Below the pieces are notes generated by a model that was not told the DNA's origin, did no database searches, and saw nothing but the letters and a program-made list of their open reading frames with translations. A program made the position numbers and the translations under genes. Shown in pieces: positions 8,370-15,998 of a DNA stretch of 64,000 bases (its first letter is position 1; the number at the start of each line of letters is the position of its first letter). The stretch lies in assembly GCA_963725175.1 (NCBI GenBank), contig CAVRXH010000006.1:7192001-7256000 (forward strand). Reading direction: 5' to 3'. This stretch comes from DASUBV01 sp963725175. Lineage in GTDB: Bacteria > Actinomycetota > Actinomycetes > Streptosporangiales > Streptosporangiaceae.

Positions 8370-9167
8370 TCAGCCAAGGTCGATCGTCCCCTTCCGCTTC
8401 GCCAGCGCCACCACCCGGCGGAACAGCAGCGCCCCGGCCAGGCAGTAGGCCGCCGTCAGCGCCGCCAGGAAGGCCAGCGGCCGGGCCGCGAACGCGCCGT
8501 CCGCGGCCCGGCGCAGGAACTCATCCGCCCAGTACAGGCTGATCAGCCGGGACAGCCAGGCCAGCCAGCCGGGCAGCAGCCAGCCGGGGATCAGCAGCCC
8601 GGACAGGATGTACACCGGGTAGGTCAGCGCGGAGGTGACCTGCACCGGGTAGCGGGCCAGCACGAAGATGCTGGACAGGGCGAAGCCCGCCGCCGTGCCC
8701 GAGGCGGTCAGCAGCACCGCGCCGAGCACCAGCCAGGGCACGCCGCCCGGCGACAGCGCCGCGCCGGCCAGCGCCGCCGCGGCCGCGCCCGTGACCAGCA
8801 GCAGGCCCTCGGTGAGCAGCGTCGCGCCCAGGCACTTGCCGAGCACCACCAGCCGCGGGTCGGCGACGCCGGTCAGGCTCCGGGCCAGCGTCCCCTCGGC
8901 GACCTCGCGGCGCAGCGTGGCGCCGGCCGTCCACAGCGTGGCGGACCACAGGCAGGTCAGCAGCACCGCGATCACCGTGGCGGCGCGCTGGCCCGGCGGG
9001 GCGGCCCCCGGCCTGGCCAGGAAGACGGCGAGGAACGCGGCCGGCTGGACGACGGACACCAGCGGCACCATCGGGTTCCCGCGCATCAGCATGACCTGCA
9101 TGCGGGCCGACTCGGCGACGATCCGCAGGCTGTGCCCGCTCCTCACCGGTCTGTGCCCGCTCCTCAC
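8370..9167 (-). CDS. ABC-2 type transporter permease (first subunit)
   Basis: 265 residues with six predicted membrane helices; RREVAEGTLARSLTGVADPRLVVLGK is the typical cytoplasmic coupling segment of ABC-2 permeases, and LTYPVYILSGLLIP matches the ABC-2 helix 5 motif. The GTG at 9167 overlaps the ATPase stop as GTGA, indicating translational coupling. A 21-bp tandem duplication repeats this start region, so a second in-frame GTG at 9146 is equally placed relative to the repeat. Confidence 0.88.
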   Translation of the reverse strand: MRSGHRPVRSGHSLRIVAESARMQVMLMRGNPMVPLVSVVQPAAFLAVFLARPGAAPPGQRAATVIAVLLTCLWSATLWTAGATLRREVAEGTLARSLTGVADPRLVVLGKCLGATLLTEGLLLVTGAAAAALAGAALSPGGVPWLVLGAVLLTASGTAAGFALSSIFVLARYPVQVTSALTYPVYILSGLLIPGWLLPGWLAWLSRLISLYWADEFLRRAADGAFAARPLAFLAALTAAYCLAGALLFRRVVALAKRKGTIDLG

Positions 9168-9172
9168 CGGTC
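9131..9172. repeat. 21-bp tandem duplication across an ATPase/permease junction
   Basis: Two exact copies of the 21-bp unit TGTGCCCGCTCCTCACCGGTC lie head to tail (9131-9151, 9152-9172). One copy holds the ATPase stop and the permease start; the other adds seven codons to the permease and a duplicate GTG. The unit length keeps the frame. Confidence 0.85.
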
Positions 9173-10117
9173 CGCGCCCGCGTGCAGCCGCAGGAACGCC
9201 TCGTCCAGCCGGGCCGGCCGGATCTCCATGCCGTCCACGCTGGCGCCGGCCAGCGCGCTGCCCAGGCCCGCGAAGATCTCCGCCGACCAGGCCCGCAGCC
9301 GCAGCGACATGGTCCAGCTGTCCCCGGCGGACTCCACCTCCGTGCTGACCAGCCCGTCCAGCGCGAGCCCGCCGGCGGCGGGCAGCGGGCCGGTGCCGCG
9401 CACCACCACGACCGCCGCGTACCCGACGGAGGCGGCGAACTGGGCCACGGTCATCTCGTGCGTCACCCGGCCGTGCTCCAGCATCACCACCTTGTCGGCG
9501 AGCTGCTCGATGTCGGTCAGGTAGTGGCTGGTCAGCAGGACCGACACGCCGCGCTCGCGGAGCCCGGCGACCGACCCGCGCAGCCGCTGCGCCTCGACCG
9601 GGTCCAGGCCGACGGTCGGCTCGTCCAGCAGCAGCACCGCCGGGCGGGAGATGAGGCCGATGGCCAGGTGCAGCCGCTGCTTCATGCCGCGGGAGAACCC
9701 CGACACGCGGCGGTCGGCCGCCTCGCCGAGGCCGGCCTCCTCCAGCGCCGCGTCGATGCGCGACATCAGCGCGCGGTGCGCCAGCCCGTCCAGCATGCCG
9801 AAGAAGCGGAGGTTCTCCCGCGCCGAGAGCTGCCCGTACAGGCCGCGCTCGCCGCCGAGGATGACCGACAGGCTGGCGCGCACCGCGCGGGCGTCGCGCA
9901 CCACGTCCCTGCCGAGTACCCGGGCGGTCCCCGAGGTGGGCAGCAGCAGCGTGGACAGGATCTTGGCCAGCGTGGTCTTGCCGGCGCCGTTGCTGCCCAG
10001 CAGGCCGGTGACCTCGCCGGACCCGACGGTGAAGCTGACGCCGTCCAGGGCGGTGACCCGCTCCCGGCCGGCGGCGAAGACTCTCGTGATGTCCTCGACC
10101 TCGATCGCCGGGCTCAC
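9164..10117 (-). CDS. ABC transporter ATP-binding protein
   Basis: 317 residues from the GTG at 10117, chosen because a GGAGG sits 5 nt upstream and the family start (IEVEDITRVF) follows at once. Walker A GSNGAGKTT (residues 41-49), signature SGFSRGMKQRL, Walker B VLLLDEPTVGLD and the switch SHY are intact, so it should hydrolyse ATP. It is of the DrrA/ABC-2 type, with a C-terminal accessory domain of about 80 residues. With the two following permeases it forms a complete exporter. It lies 97 nt after the 20-codon peptide gene on the same strand, suggesting it exports the peptide product or gives self-immunity. Confidence 0.92.
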   Translation of the reverse strand: MSPAIEVEDITRVFAAGRERVTALDGVSFTVGSGEVTGLLGSNGAGKTTLAKILSTLLLPTSGTARVLGRDVVRDARAVRASLSVILGGERGLYGQLSARENLRFFGMLDGLAHRALMSRIDAALEEAGLGEAADRRVSGFSRGMKQRLHLAIGLISRPAVLLLDEPTVGLDPVEAQRLRGSVAGLRERGVSVLLTSHYLTDIEQLADKVVMLEHGRVTHEMTVAQFAASVGYAAVVVVRGTGPLPAAGGLALDGLVSTEVESAGDSWTMSLRLRAWSAEIFAGLGSALAGASVDGMEIRPARLDEAFLRLHAGADR

Positions 10118-10214
10118 TGGCGCCTCCGCTCCGTGCTGCCGCCCCGCCGCCCGCCGACGGCGGGCGGGCACGGCGCGGGCGGGGGAGCCGGGCTAGCGGC
10201 CCCCCCGCTATGCG

Positions 10215-10277
10215 CTACTTGACAGGGTGACCGCCGAACTTATTGTCCACCACGATCACCAGCTCGCTAGAGTTCAT
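10215..10277 (-). CDS. 20-residue peptide gene, candidate RiPP precursor
   Basis: The ORF MNSSELVIVVDNKFGGHPVK is too short for standard gene callers but is well supported. It has an uninterrupted AAAGGAGG ribosome site 5 nt before its ATG, and its first 11 bases overlap the end of the nucleotidyltransferase gene (ATGAACTCTAG), the hallmark of coupled translation. It lies between a nucleotidyltransferase with a C-terminal PqqD/RRE-like region and an ABC exporter. There is no signal peptide. Composition splits into a hydrophobic SELVIVV half and a polar DNKFGGHPVK half, as expected for leader and core. I know no named family for it; the role as precursor is inferred from context. Confidence 0.6.
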   Translation of the reverse strand: MNSSELVIVVDNKFGGHPVK

Positions 10278-11433
10278 GTGCGCCTCCTTTCGCGCGTATT
10301 GAGCCGCCGTCCGTTACGGCGGCGCCATTCCCGATCAGCTGGGCGACAGCCGAATCGAGAAGCTCGCGGGGCACCGGTCCGCCGCCGGTGTCCCGCGCCA
10401 GCTCGCGGTGCACCTCCGCGAGGCCGCGGCCATCCAGCGCGTGCCAGAGCATGACCATCGCGCCCGTGGTCCGGTAGCCGCTCTGCGGGCCCGCCATGCC
10501 CCAGGTGTCGGCGTAGCGCACCGGGTGCACCCACGGGCTGCGGACCGGGCCGCCGGCCGCGCGACGGTCGGCGAACGCCGGGATGCGCGGCGCCGGGGCG
10601 TCCCAGCCGTCCAGCATCGCGCGGCTCACCAGGTGCGAGCAGAACAGCAGCCGGCGCACCGCCAGCCCGGCGGCCTCCTCCAGGGCCGGCGCGGCGGGCT
10701 GGCGCAGCAGCTCCCAGGCGCAGTCCGCGACCTCGCGCAGCGCCGCCGAGCGGGCCAGGCGGCGGAACAGGAACTTGGGGCCGACGTACAGGTCGCCGGT
10801 GCCGGCCAGCGCGCACTCGATCGCGGACTCCACGCACAGCACCGAGGTGTGCAGCGCGGTCAGCGCGTCGGAGATCTCCAGCGCGCCGAGCGTGTCCTCG
10901 GCCATGCTGCCGATCAGGTAGGCATGCCGGTTCATCAGGACGCGGCGCATGACGGTGCGGCTGGCCTCCTGCCCGGGCAGGGCCGCGCCGCCCGTCTCGC
11001 CGTCCTGGCCGCCATCGGCGCCGCCGGCCAGCACCGTGCCGATCGCCCAGCGGACCGCCCGCTGCAGCGCCGTCTCGCTCTGGGTCATCTGCGGCCGGGA
11101 GCCCGCGGTGTCGGAGTACGCCGCGCAGGTCGCCGCGATCTGCTCCAGGCCGGCCGGGGTGAGCGGGTTGACCTGGACGATCACCCCGGTCTCGCGGTAA
11201 GCGCAGTCCTCCGGCGGATCGCCCGCCGCCGCCACGTACAGGTCGACGTCGGACTTGCCGTGGCCCAGGCCCGCCGCCAGCGACCCGCTGACGTAGGCCA
11301 GCAGGGTCTTGTCCCGGCCGACGACGCGGTCCAGCACCGCCCGCGCGGCGGCCAGGTGCGCGCCGGTCAGGTAAGCGTCGGGCACCGCGAGCGCCGCGAT
11401 CCCCGTGCCGGGAACGGCGGGAGCGGCGGTCAC
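10267..11433 (-). CDS. Nucleotidyltransferase with PqqD/RRE-like C-terminal region
   Basis: 388 residues from the GTG at 11433; the frame is open to 11667 but the upstream part reads as biased GC noise. The catalytic signature of the pol-beta nucleotidyltransferase fold is intact: G50-S51 followed by Asp62 and Asp64 in GSLAAGLGHGKSDVDLYV. The middle is helical, like the C-terminal domain of antibiotic nucleotidyltransferases. Residues about 320-376 (MLWHALDGRGLAEVHREL, then LLDSAVAQLIGNGAAV) follow the helix-turn-helix pattern of PqqD-like RiPP recognition elements. Together with the overlapping peptide gene this suggests an enzyme that binds the peptide and transfers a nucleotide to it. An aminoglycoside-type resistance enzyme is the alternative. 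Confidence 0.7.
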   Translation of the reverse strand: MTAAPAVPGTGIAALAVPDAYLTGAHLAAARAVLDRVVGRDKTLLAYVSGSLAAGLGHGKSDVDLYVAAAGDPPEDCAYRETGVIVQVNPLTPAGLEQIAATCAAYSDTAGSRPQMTQSETALQRAVRWAIGTVLAGGADGGQDGETGGAALPGQEASRTVMRRVLMNRHAYLIGSMAEDTLGALEISDALTALHTSVLCVESAIECALAGTGDLYVGPKFLFRRLARSAALREVADCAWELLRQPAAPALEEAAGLAVRRLLFCSHLVSRAMLDGWDAPAPRIPAFADRRAAGGPVRSPWVHPVRYADTWGMAGPQSGYRTTGAMVMLWHALDGRGLAEVHRELARDTGGGPVPRELLDSAVAQLIGNGAAVTDGGSIRAKGGAHEL

Positions 11434-11658
11434 CGGGCGGCGCCGGGGAACGGGCCGCCGTGCCGGCCAGAACCGGGCGGGCGAGAACCGGGCGGGGCGG
11501 AACGGGATAAGCGCGGGATCGCGGGGGAGGGTGTCCGGGCCGCCAGGCTGAGGGCCGGCGCCGCATGCGAGGGCAGCCGCCAGGCGGCTGCCGTGCCCCG
11601 TAGTTTCATGTAATAAATCACCCTGCCCGCCCACAGCATAACCAGACAAGGCACCCGA

Positions 11659-11682
11659 AAGCAGCACCTAATAGGCCTGCTT
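11659..11682 (-). terminator. Weak hairpin at the end of glmS
   Basis: Six-base arms (11659-11664, 11677-11682) with an inner CCT/AGG pair enclose an AT-containing loop and overlap the glmS stop. It may reduce read-through into the nucleotidyltransferase operon, but it is short and lacks a T-run. Confidence 0.3.
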
Positions 11683-13504
11683 ATTCCACGGTGACCGACT
11701 TGGCGAGGTTTCGCGGCTTGTCGATGTCGTGGCCGAGCGCCAGCGCGGCGTGGTAGGCGAGGATCTGCAGCGGCACGGTGAGCAGGATCGGGTCAAGCTC
11801 GCGCTCGTTCTTCGGCACCGTGATGGCCCGCGCCTCGGCCAGGTCCGCGCCGGGCACGCTGTCGTGGGTGACCGCGACGACGCGGCCGCTGCGGGCCATG
11901 ATCTGCTGCACCGCGGCCAGGTTCCGGTCGGTCAGCTCGTCGTCGGGGATGATCGCGACGGTCGGCAGGTCCGCGTCGATCAGCGCGAGCGGGCCGTGCT
12001 TGAGCTCGCTGGCCTGGTAGGCCTCGGCGTGCCGGTAGGAGACCTCCTTGAACTTCTGCGCGCCCTCGCGGGCCACAGGGAAGCCGCGGACCCGGCCGAT
12101 GAAGAACAGGCTCGGCGCGCCCGCCAGGTCCTTGGCGATCTCGGCGATGGACGGCTCGGCGGCGATGATCTCGGCGATCTGCTCGGGCAGCGCGCGCAGC
12201 CCGGCGATGATCCGCTGCCCGTCGCTGATCGACAGGTCCCTGACCCGGCCCAGGGTCAGCGCCAGCAGCGCGAAGCCGATGGCCATGTGGGTCAGCGCCT
12301 TGGTGGAGGCGACCGCGATCTCCGGCCCGGCGTGCAGGTAGACGCCGCCGTCGCTTTCCCGCGCGATCGTCGAGCCGACCACGTTGACCAGGCCGATGAC
12401 CTGCCCGCCCTTGCGCTTGACCTCGCGGACCGCGAACGCGGTGTCGGCGGTCTCGCCGGACTGGCTGACCGCCACGTACAGGGTGTCCGGCTCGATGATC
12501 GGGTTCCGGTAGCGGAACTCAGACGCCGGCTCGGCGTCGGCCGGGATCCGGGCCAGCTCCTCGATCATCGAGGCGCCCATCTGGCCCACGTAGTACGCCG
12601 AGCCGCAGCCCAGGATCTTCACCCGGCGGAAGCCGCGCAGCTCGCGCGGCCCCAGGTTCAGCCCGTCCAGCCGCGCGGTGCCGAACCGGTCGTCAAGCCG
12701 CCCCCGGATCATCCGCTCGATCGACGACGGCTGCTCGGCGATCTCCTTGTGCATGTAGTGCTCGTGGCCGGCCACGTCGGCGTCTTCTAGGTCCATGTCG
12801 ATGCTGGTGGGGGACTTGGCGGTGTCCTCCTCCTCGCGGCTGAACGTGCGGAACGCGCCGGCCGTCACGGTGGCCAGCTCGCCGTCGTCCAGGTGCACCA
12901 CCTGGGTGGTGTGCCGGACCAGCGCGGACAGGTCGCTGGCCACGAACATCTCCTTGTCGCCGACGCCGAGGACCAGCGGCGATCCGTTCCTGGCGGCGAC
13001 CAGCCGGTCGGGGTGCGCCTCGTCCATCACCAGGATCGCGTAGGTGCCGGTGATCCGGGACAGGGCCTCCAGCACCGCGCCCTCCAGCGTGTCCGCGGCC
13101 GACGCGGCGATGAGCTGGGCGATGATCTCGGTGTCGGTCTCGGAGCTGAAGCTCACCCCCTGGGCGGCGAGCCGGCCGCGGATCGCGGCGGCGTTGTCGA
13201 TGATCCCGTTGTGCACCACGCTGATCCGGCCGTCGTAGCTGACCTGCGGGTGCGCGTTCACCTCGGTCGCCGGGCCGTGCGTGGCCCACCGGGTGTGCCC
13301 GATGCCCACCTTGCCGGCCAGCCGGGCCGGCAGCGCGGCCTCCAGCTCGCGGACCCGGCCGACCTTCCGGTACACCTGGGTGCCCTTGCTGGCCAGCACC
13401 GCCAGCCCGGCGGAGTCGTAGCCGCGGTACTCCAGCCGCGACAGTCCCTCGGTGAGGACCGGGACGGCGTTCCTGTTACCGACGTACCCGACGATTCCGC
13501 ACAT
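11681..13504 (-). CDS. glmS: Glutamine-fructose-6-phosphate aminotransferase (isomerising)
   Basis: 607 residues. It begins MCGIVGYVGN, so Cys2 is the N-terminal nucleophile of the glutaminase domain (about 1-220), with the RWATHG and HNGIIDN segments that bind glutamine. Two SIS domains follow (about 285-430 and 455-600), with CGSAYYVGQM, SQSGETADT and the C-terminal PRNLAKSVTVE that shapes the sugar site. The enzyme makes glucosamine 6-phosphate from fructose 6-phosphate and glutamine, the first step to UDP-GlcNAc and peptidoglycan. Housekeeping copy; no glmS ribozyme is evident in the short leader. Confidence 0.97.
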   Translation of the reverse strand: MCGIVGYVGNRNAVPVLTEGLSRLEYRGYDSAGLAVLASKGTQVYRKVGRVRELEAALPARLAGKVGIGHTRWATHGPATEVNAHPQVSYDGRISVVHNGIIDNAAAIRGRLAAQGVSFSSETDTEIIAQLIAASAADTLEGAVLEALSRITGTYAILVMDEAHPDRLVAARNGSPLVLGVGDKEMFVASDLSALVRHTTQVVHLDDGELATVTAGAFRTFSREEEDTAKSPTSIDMDLEDADVAGHEHYMHKEIAEQPSSIERMIRGRLDDRFGTARLDGLNLGPRELRGFRRVKILGCGSAYYVGQMGASMIEELARIPADAEPASEFRYRNPIIEPDTLYVAVSQSGETADTAFAVREVKRKGGQVIGLVNVVGSTIARESDGGVYLHAGPEIAVASTKALTHMAIGFALLALTLGRVRDLSISDGQRIIAGLRALPEQIAEIIAAEPSIAEIAKDLAGAPSLFFIGRVRGFPVAREGAQKFKEVSYRHAEAYQASELKHGPLALIDADLPTVAIIPDDELTDRNLAAVQQIMARSGRVVAVTHDSVPGADLAEARAITVPKNERELDPILLTVPLQILAYHAALALGHDIDKPRNLAKSVTVE

Positions 13505-13558
13505 GAATTCGCAGCTCCCTGGTGCTGGTTCCGGATGATGTTGTGGTGCCGCCTCGGG

Positions 13559-13825
13559 TCAGCCGTAGACCAGGCGGCGGAGCTGGCGGGCCGACAGCGG
13601 CGGCGGCGCCACCACCCGGCCGGCCAGCTCGGCGGCGATCAGCGTGAAGATCTCCTCGTTCCGCTTCCCGTACAGGCGGAGGCGGGCGTGCCGCCGCCGG
13701 ACGTAGTCCCCGACCGGCTCGCGGTACCAGGCCACCACGTCCTGCACGACCCGCGCCGCCTCGGCGGGCGCCAGCCCGGCCGAGCCGGCGACCCGCTCCA
13801 CCAGCTCGCTGTCCACTCCCGTCAT
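13559..13825 (-). CDS. Small conserved-looking hypothetical protein upstream of glmS
   Basis: 88 residues from the ATG at 13825, which has GGAG at 5 nt; the frame is open further upstream. It is a soluble, mostly helical protein (VDSELVERVAGSAGLAPAE then VVAWYREPVGDYVRRRHARLRLYGKRNEEIFTLI). The N-terminal half looks like a small helical bundle and the RLYGKRNEEIF segment is strongly basic/acidic mixed. It lies 54 nt before glmS on the same strand and probably shares its transcript. I do not recognise a named function. Confidence 0.7.
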   Translation of the reverse strand: MTGVDSELVERVAGSAGLAPAEAARVVQDVVAWYREPVGDYVRRRHARLRLYGKRNEEIFTLIAAELAGRVVAPPPLSARQLRRLVYG

Positions 13826-13862
13826 GGTGTCTCCGATCCCCGTCAGGTCCAAGTTCCTGCCC

Positions 13863-13876
13863 GGAATCGGGCAGGA
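13863..13876. promoter_or_regulatory. Short palindrome upstream of the glmS-side gene
   Basis: A symmetrical sequence around CCCGGAATCGGG (within cctgcccggaatcgggcagg) lies about 40 bp upstream of the ATG at 13825. The arms TGCCCG/CGGGCA are exact. It may be an operator or RNA hairpin. Confidence 0.3.
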
Positions 13877-13991
13877 ACACACGCTACAAGGCCAGGACTG
13901 CCGGGATTACGCAGCGGATCGGCGGGAAACGCCCGTTTTTCCCGAACGGGCGGCGCGGCGTGGCCCCCGCCCGCCCGCGGACCGCGCCAGG

Positions 13992-14008
13992 TGATAACAG
14001 CAAGAAGC
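13992..14008 (+). repeat. 17-bp intergenic repeat, copy 1
   Basis: TGATAACAGCAAGAAGC, the commonest form of a repeat found seven times between 13.9 and 28.3 kb and never inside a supported gene. Flanking bases differ between copies, so the unit itself is the conserved entity. Confidence 0.8.
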
Positions 14009-14074
14009 GGGGCGGTGCTGCCTTGCTCCCCGGCTCGTGCCGAGCGTCGTCTGGCAGTCCCCGCTGACACGCGC

Positions 14075-14138
14075 CAGCGACAGTGAACCCGCTCTTACCG
14101 ACGCTGTATCGACAGTAGAAGCGGGTTCACTGTCGCTG
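14075..14138. repeat. Perfect 19-bp inverted repeat between two 17-bp repeats
   Basis: Arms 14075-14093 and 14120-14138 are exactly complementary, separated by 26 nt. The hairpin sits between direct copies 1 and 2 of the 17-bp repeat in a 183-bp segment. It is downstream of the ECF sigma gene on the minus strand, so it could serve as its terminator, but the fixed relation to flanking repeats is not explained by that. Confidence 0.8.
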
Positions 14139-14157
14139 CCAAGCCCAGCAGGCGCCG

Positions 14158-14174
14158 TGATAACAGCAAGATGC
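14158..14174 (+). repeat. 17-bp intergenic repeat, copy 2
   Basis: TGATAACAGCAAGATGC, same orientation as copy 1 and 150 bp away, on the other side of the inverted repeat. One position differs (A to T). Confidence 0.8.
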
Positions 14175-14205
14175 AGGGGCAGGGCCCAGGCGGACCCAGG
14201 CGGGG

Positions 14206-15456
14206 TCAGGTCCCGGCCTCTGTCCCGGGGCCGTCCCCGGCGGCCCGCGGCCTGACCCGGCTGGCCCGGGACTCCAGGTAGCGCCGCTCGGCCAGGCTGG
14301 CCGTCGCCCTCGCGGCGCGCCGGTAGTGCTCGAGCGCCGCCGCGGGGTCGCCGGCCTGCTCCAGCAGGTGCGCCCGGACGGACAGCAGCCGGTGATGCCC
14401 GGCCATCCGCTCGTCGCCGTCCAGCGCGGCCAGCAGCGCCAGCCCGGCCTCCGGGCCGTCGGTCTGCGCGAGCGCGACCGCCCGGTTGAGGGTGACCATC
14501 GGGTTGGGCGCGATCCGCTCCAGGATCAGGTACAGGGCGTGCACCTGCGCCCAGTTGGTGTCCCGCGCCGTGGCCGCGCCAGCGTGCGTGGCGGCGATCG
14601 CGGCCTGCAGCTGGTAAGGCCCGAGCGCCGGGCCTGCCAGCGCCGCGCCGGCCAGCCTGGTGCCCTCCCCGGTCAGCGCGCGGTCCCACTTCGCCCGGTC
14701 CTGCTCGTCCAGCGGCACCAGGTCGCCCGCCTGGCTCGTGCGGGCCGCCCGGCGGGCGTGGGTCAGCAGCATCAGCGCGAGCAGCCCGGTCACCTCGCCA
14801 TCCTCAGGAAGCTGCGCGTGCACCATCCTGGCCAGCCGGATCGCCTCGCGGGCGAGATCGGCGCGGTGCAGCTCGCTGCCCGAGGACGCGGTGTAGCCCT
14901 CGTTGAAGATCAGGTACAGCACGTGCAGGACGACCGGCAGCCGCTCCGCCAGCTCCGCGCCGCCCGGCATGGTGAACGTGCTGCCGGCGGCCCTGATCCG
15001 CTGCTTGGCCCGGCTGATCCTGGCCGCCATCGTGGCCTCGGGCACCAGGAACGCCCGGGCGATCTCGGCGGTGGTCAGCCCGCCGGCCGCGCGCAGCGTC
15101 AGGGCGGTCTGGGAGGCGGGCGTCAGCGCCGGGTGGCAGCACAGGAACAGCAGGACGAGCGTGTCGTCGGTGCCGGGCACCTGCGCGGGCGCGGCCCGCG
15201 CGGCGGTCGCCGACTCGCGCTCGCGGCGGGCGTGGTCGGTGCGGATCCGGTCGACCAGCCGCCGGGACGCGACGGTGGCCAGCCAGCCGCGCGGGTTGTC
15301 CGGCACGCCGCGGGCCGGCCACTGCACGGCGGCGGCCAGCACGGCTTCCTGGACGGCGTCCTCGCAGTCCTCGAACTGGCCGTGCCGGCGCACCAGCGCG
15401 CCGAGAACCTGCGGCGTGAGCTCGCGCAGCAGGTCCCCGGTACCGGGCTGCGTCAC
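14206..15456 (-). CDS. ECF42-type RNA polymerase sigma factor with TPR-like tail
   Basis: 416 residues. The N-terminal third holds sigma region 2 (DCEDAVQEAVLAAAVQWP, NPRGWLATVASRRLVDRIR) and region 4 (LTTAEIARAFLVPEATMAARISRAKQRI). The remaining two thirds (DUF6596-like, with YLIFNEGYTASSG and repeated helical pairs such as LNRAVALAQTDGPEAGLALL) is the TPR-like extension that defines ECF42, which in this group replaces an anti-sigma factor as the control element. Its ATG overlaps the stop of the DGPF/YCII gene by 4 nt, the standard ECF42 pairing. Targets probably include that partner. Confidence 0.92.
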   Translation of the reverse strand: MTQPGTGDLLRELTPQVLGALVRRHGQFEDCEDAVQEAVLAAAVQWPARGVPDNPRGWLATVASRRLVDRIRTDHARRERESATAARAAPAQVPGTDDTLVLLFLCCHPALTPASQTALTLRAAGGLTTAEIARAFLVPEATMAARISRAKQRIRAAGSTFTMPGGAELAERLPVVLHVLYLIFNEGYTASSGSELHRADLAREAIRLARMVHAQLPEDGEVTGLLALMLLTHARRAARTSQAGDLVPLDEQDRAKWDRALTGEGTRLAGAALAGPALGPYQLQAAIAATHAGAATARDTNWAQVHALYLILERIAPNPMVTLNRAVALAQTDGPEAGLALLAALDGDERMAGHHRLLSVRAHLLEQAGDPAAALEHYRRAARATASLAERRYLESRASRVRPRAAGDGPGTEAGT

Positions 15457-15824
15457 GCCTCCAGCTGCCCGGCGGCGAACATCACCTGCCGCACCTCGAC
15501 GCCCAGCCCCTCGATCGCGGCGTCCGGGATCTGCGCGGCCAGCTCGATCGCCCGGTCCCTGTCCTCGCAGTCGACCAGGTAGAAGCCGCCCAGGTACTCC
15601 TTGGCCTCCAGGAACGGCCCGTCGGTCACCGCCGGCTGCCCGTTGCGCACCGACACGACGGCGGCCTGCGACGGGTCGGCCAGCGCCTGGGTGGTGAGCA
15701 GCTCGCCGGACTGCCGCAGCGCCTCGATGAACGCGCCGTGGCCGGCCCCGATCGCGGTCTTCTCCTCGTCGGTCAGCGCGTCCATCACGGACGGGCTGAT
15801 GTGCAGGCTGATCAGGAACTGCAT
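15453..15824 (-). CDS. YCII/DGPF-domain protein, ECF42 partner
   Basis: 123 residues with the DGPF signature PAVTDGPFLEAKEYLGGFYLV and the typical MQFLISLHISPSVMDALTDEE start. These small ferredoxin-like proteins are the usual genomic partners and targets of ECF42 sigma factors; their biochemistry is unsettled. It is first in a two-gene operon with the sigma factor (4-nt overlap) and diverges from an MFS gene. Confidence 0.9.
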   Translation of the reverse strand: MQFLISLHISPSVMDALTDEEKTAIGAGHGAFIEALRQSGELLTTQALADPSQAAVVSVRNGQPAVTDGPFLEAKEYLGGFYLVDCEDRDRAIELAAQIPDAAIEGLGVEVRQVMFAAGQLEA

Positions 15825-15895
15825 CTGGTGCTCCTCATGGCTCGCGGGCCCCGGCCGGGGCCCTGTGGCTGGTTAGTCGGAGCCGCCGCCGGCGC

Positions 15896-15940
15896 CTTGA
15901 CATCCCCGGCCGGCGAATCTCGCGCGGATCCCGTGTCAAG
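15896..15940. promoter_or_regulatory. Inverted CTTGACAY pair in a divergent promoter region
   Basis: CTTGACAT (15896-15903) and GTGTCAAG (15933-15940) face each other across 29 nt, matching at seven of eight positions, in the gap between the divergent YCII gene and MFS gene. Each half contains a TTGACA-like -35 hexamer reading toward the middle; the pair could be overlapping promoters or an operator. Confidence 0.4.
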
Positions 15941-15998
15941 AATCCCCGCGCCGCTCCGACCAGCGGGCGGAATGCCGGGAGAACAGGGAGTCACGGAT

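Larger units (their letters stand above)
13826..14205. other. 380-bp intergenic region with repeat-bounded hairpin element
   Basis: No gene is supported here. The region holds two direct copies of a 17-bp repeat (13992-14008 and 14158-14174) and, between them, a perfect long inverted repeat. Near 13863-13880 is a short palindrome (CCTGCCCGGAATCGGGCAGG) just upstream of the small gene before glmS, which could be an operator or part of its promoter. Confidence 0.6.

Noticed and set aside
11430..11654. 74-codon frame upstream of the nucleotidyltransferase as a separate gene
   Set aside because: Overlaps the leader in another frame, lacks a ribosome site and reads as Pro/Arg-rich noise after the first 30 codons.
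13992..14174. tRNA or riboswitch in the repeat-bounded hairpin segment
   Set aside because: The inverted repeat is a single long stem; no cloverleaf, T-loop or conserved riboswitch core was found.
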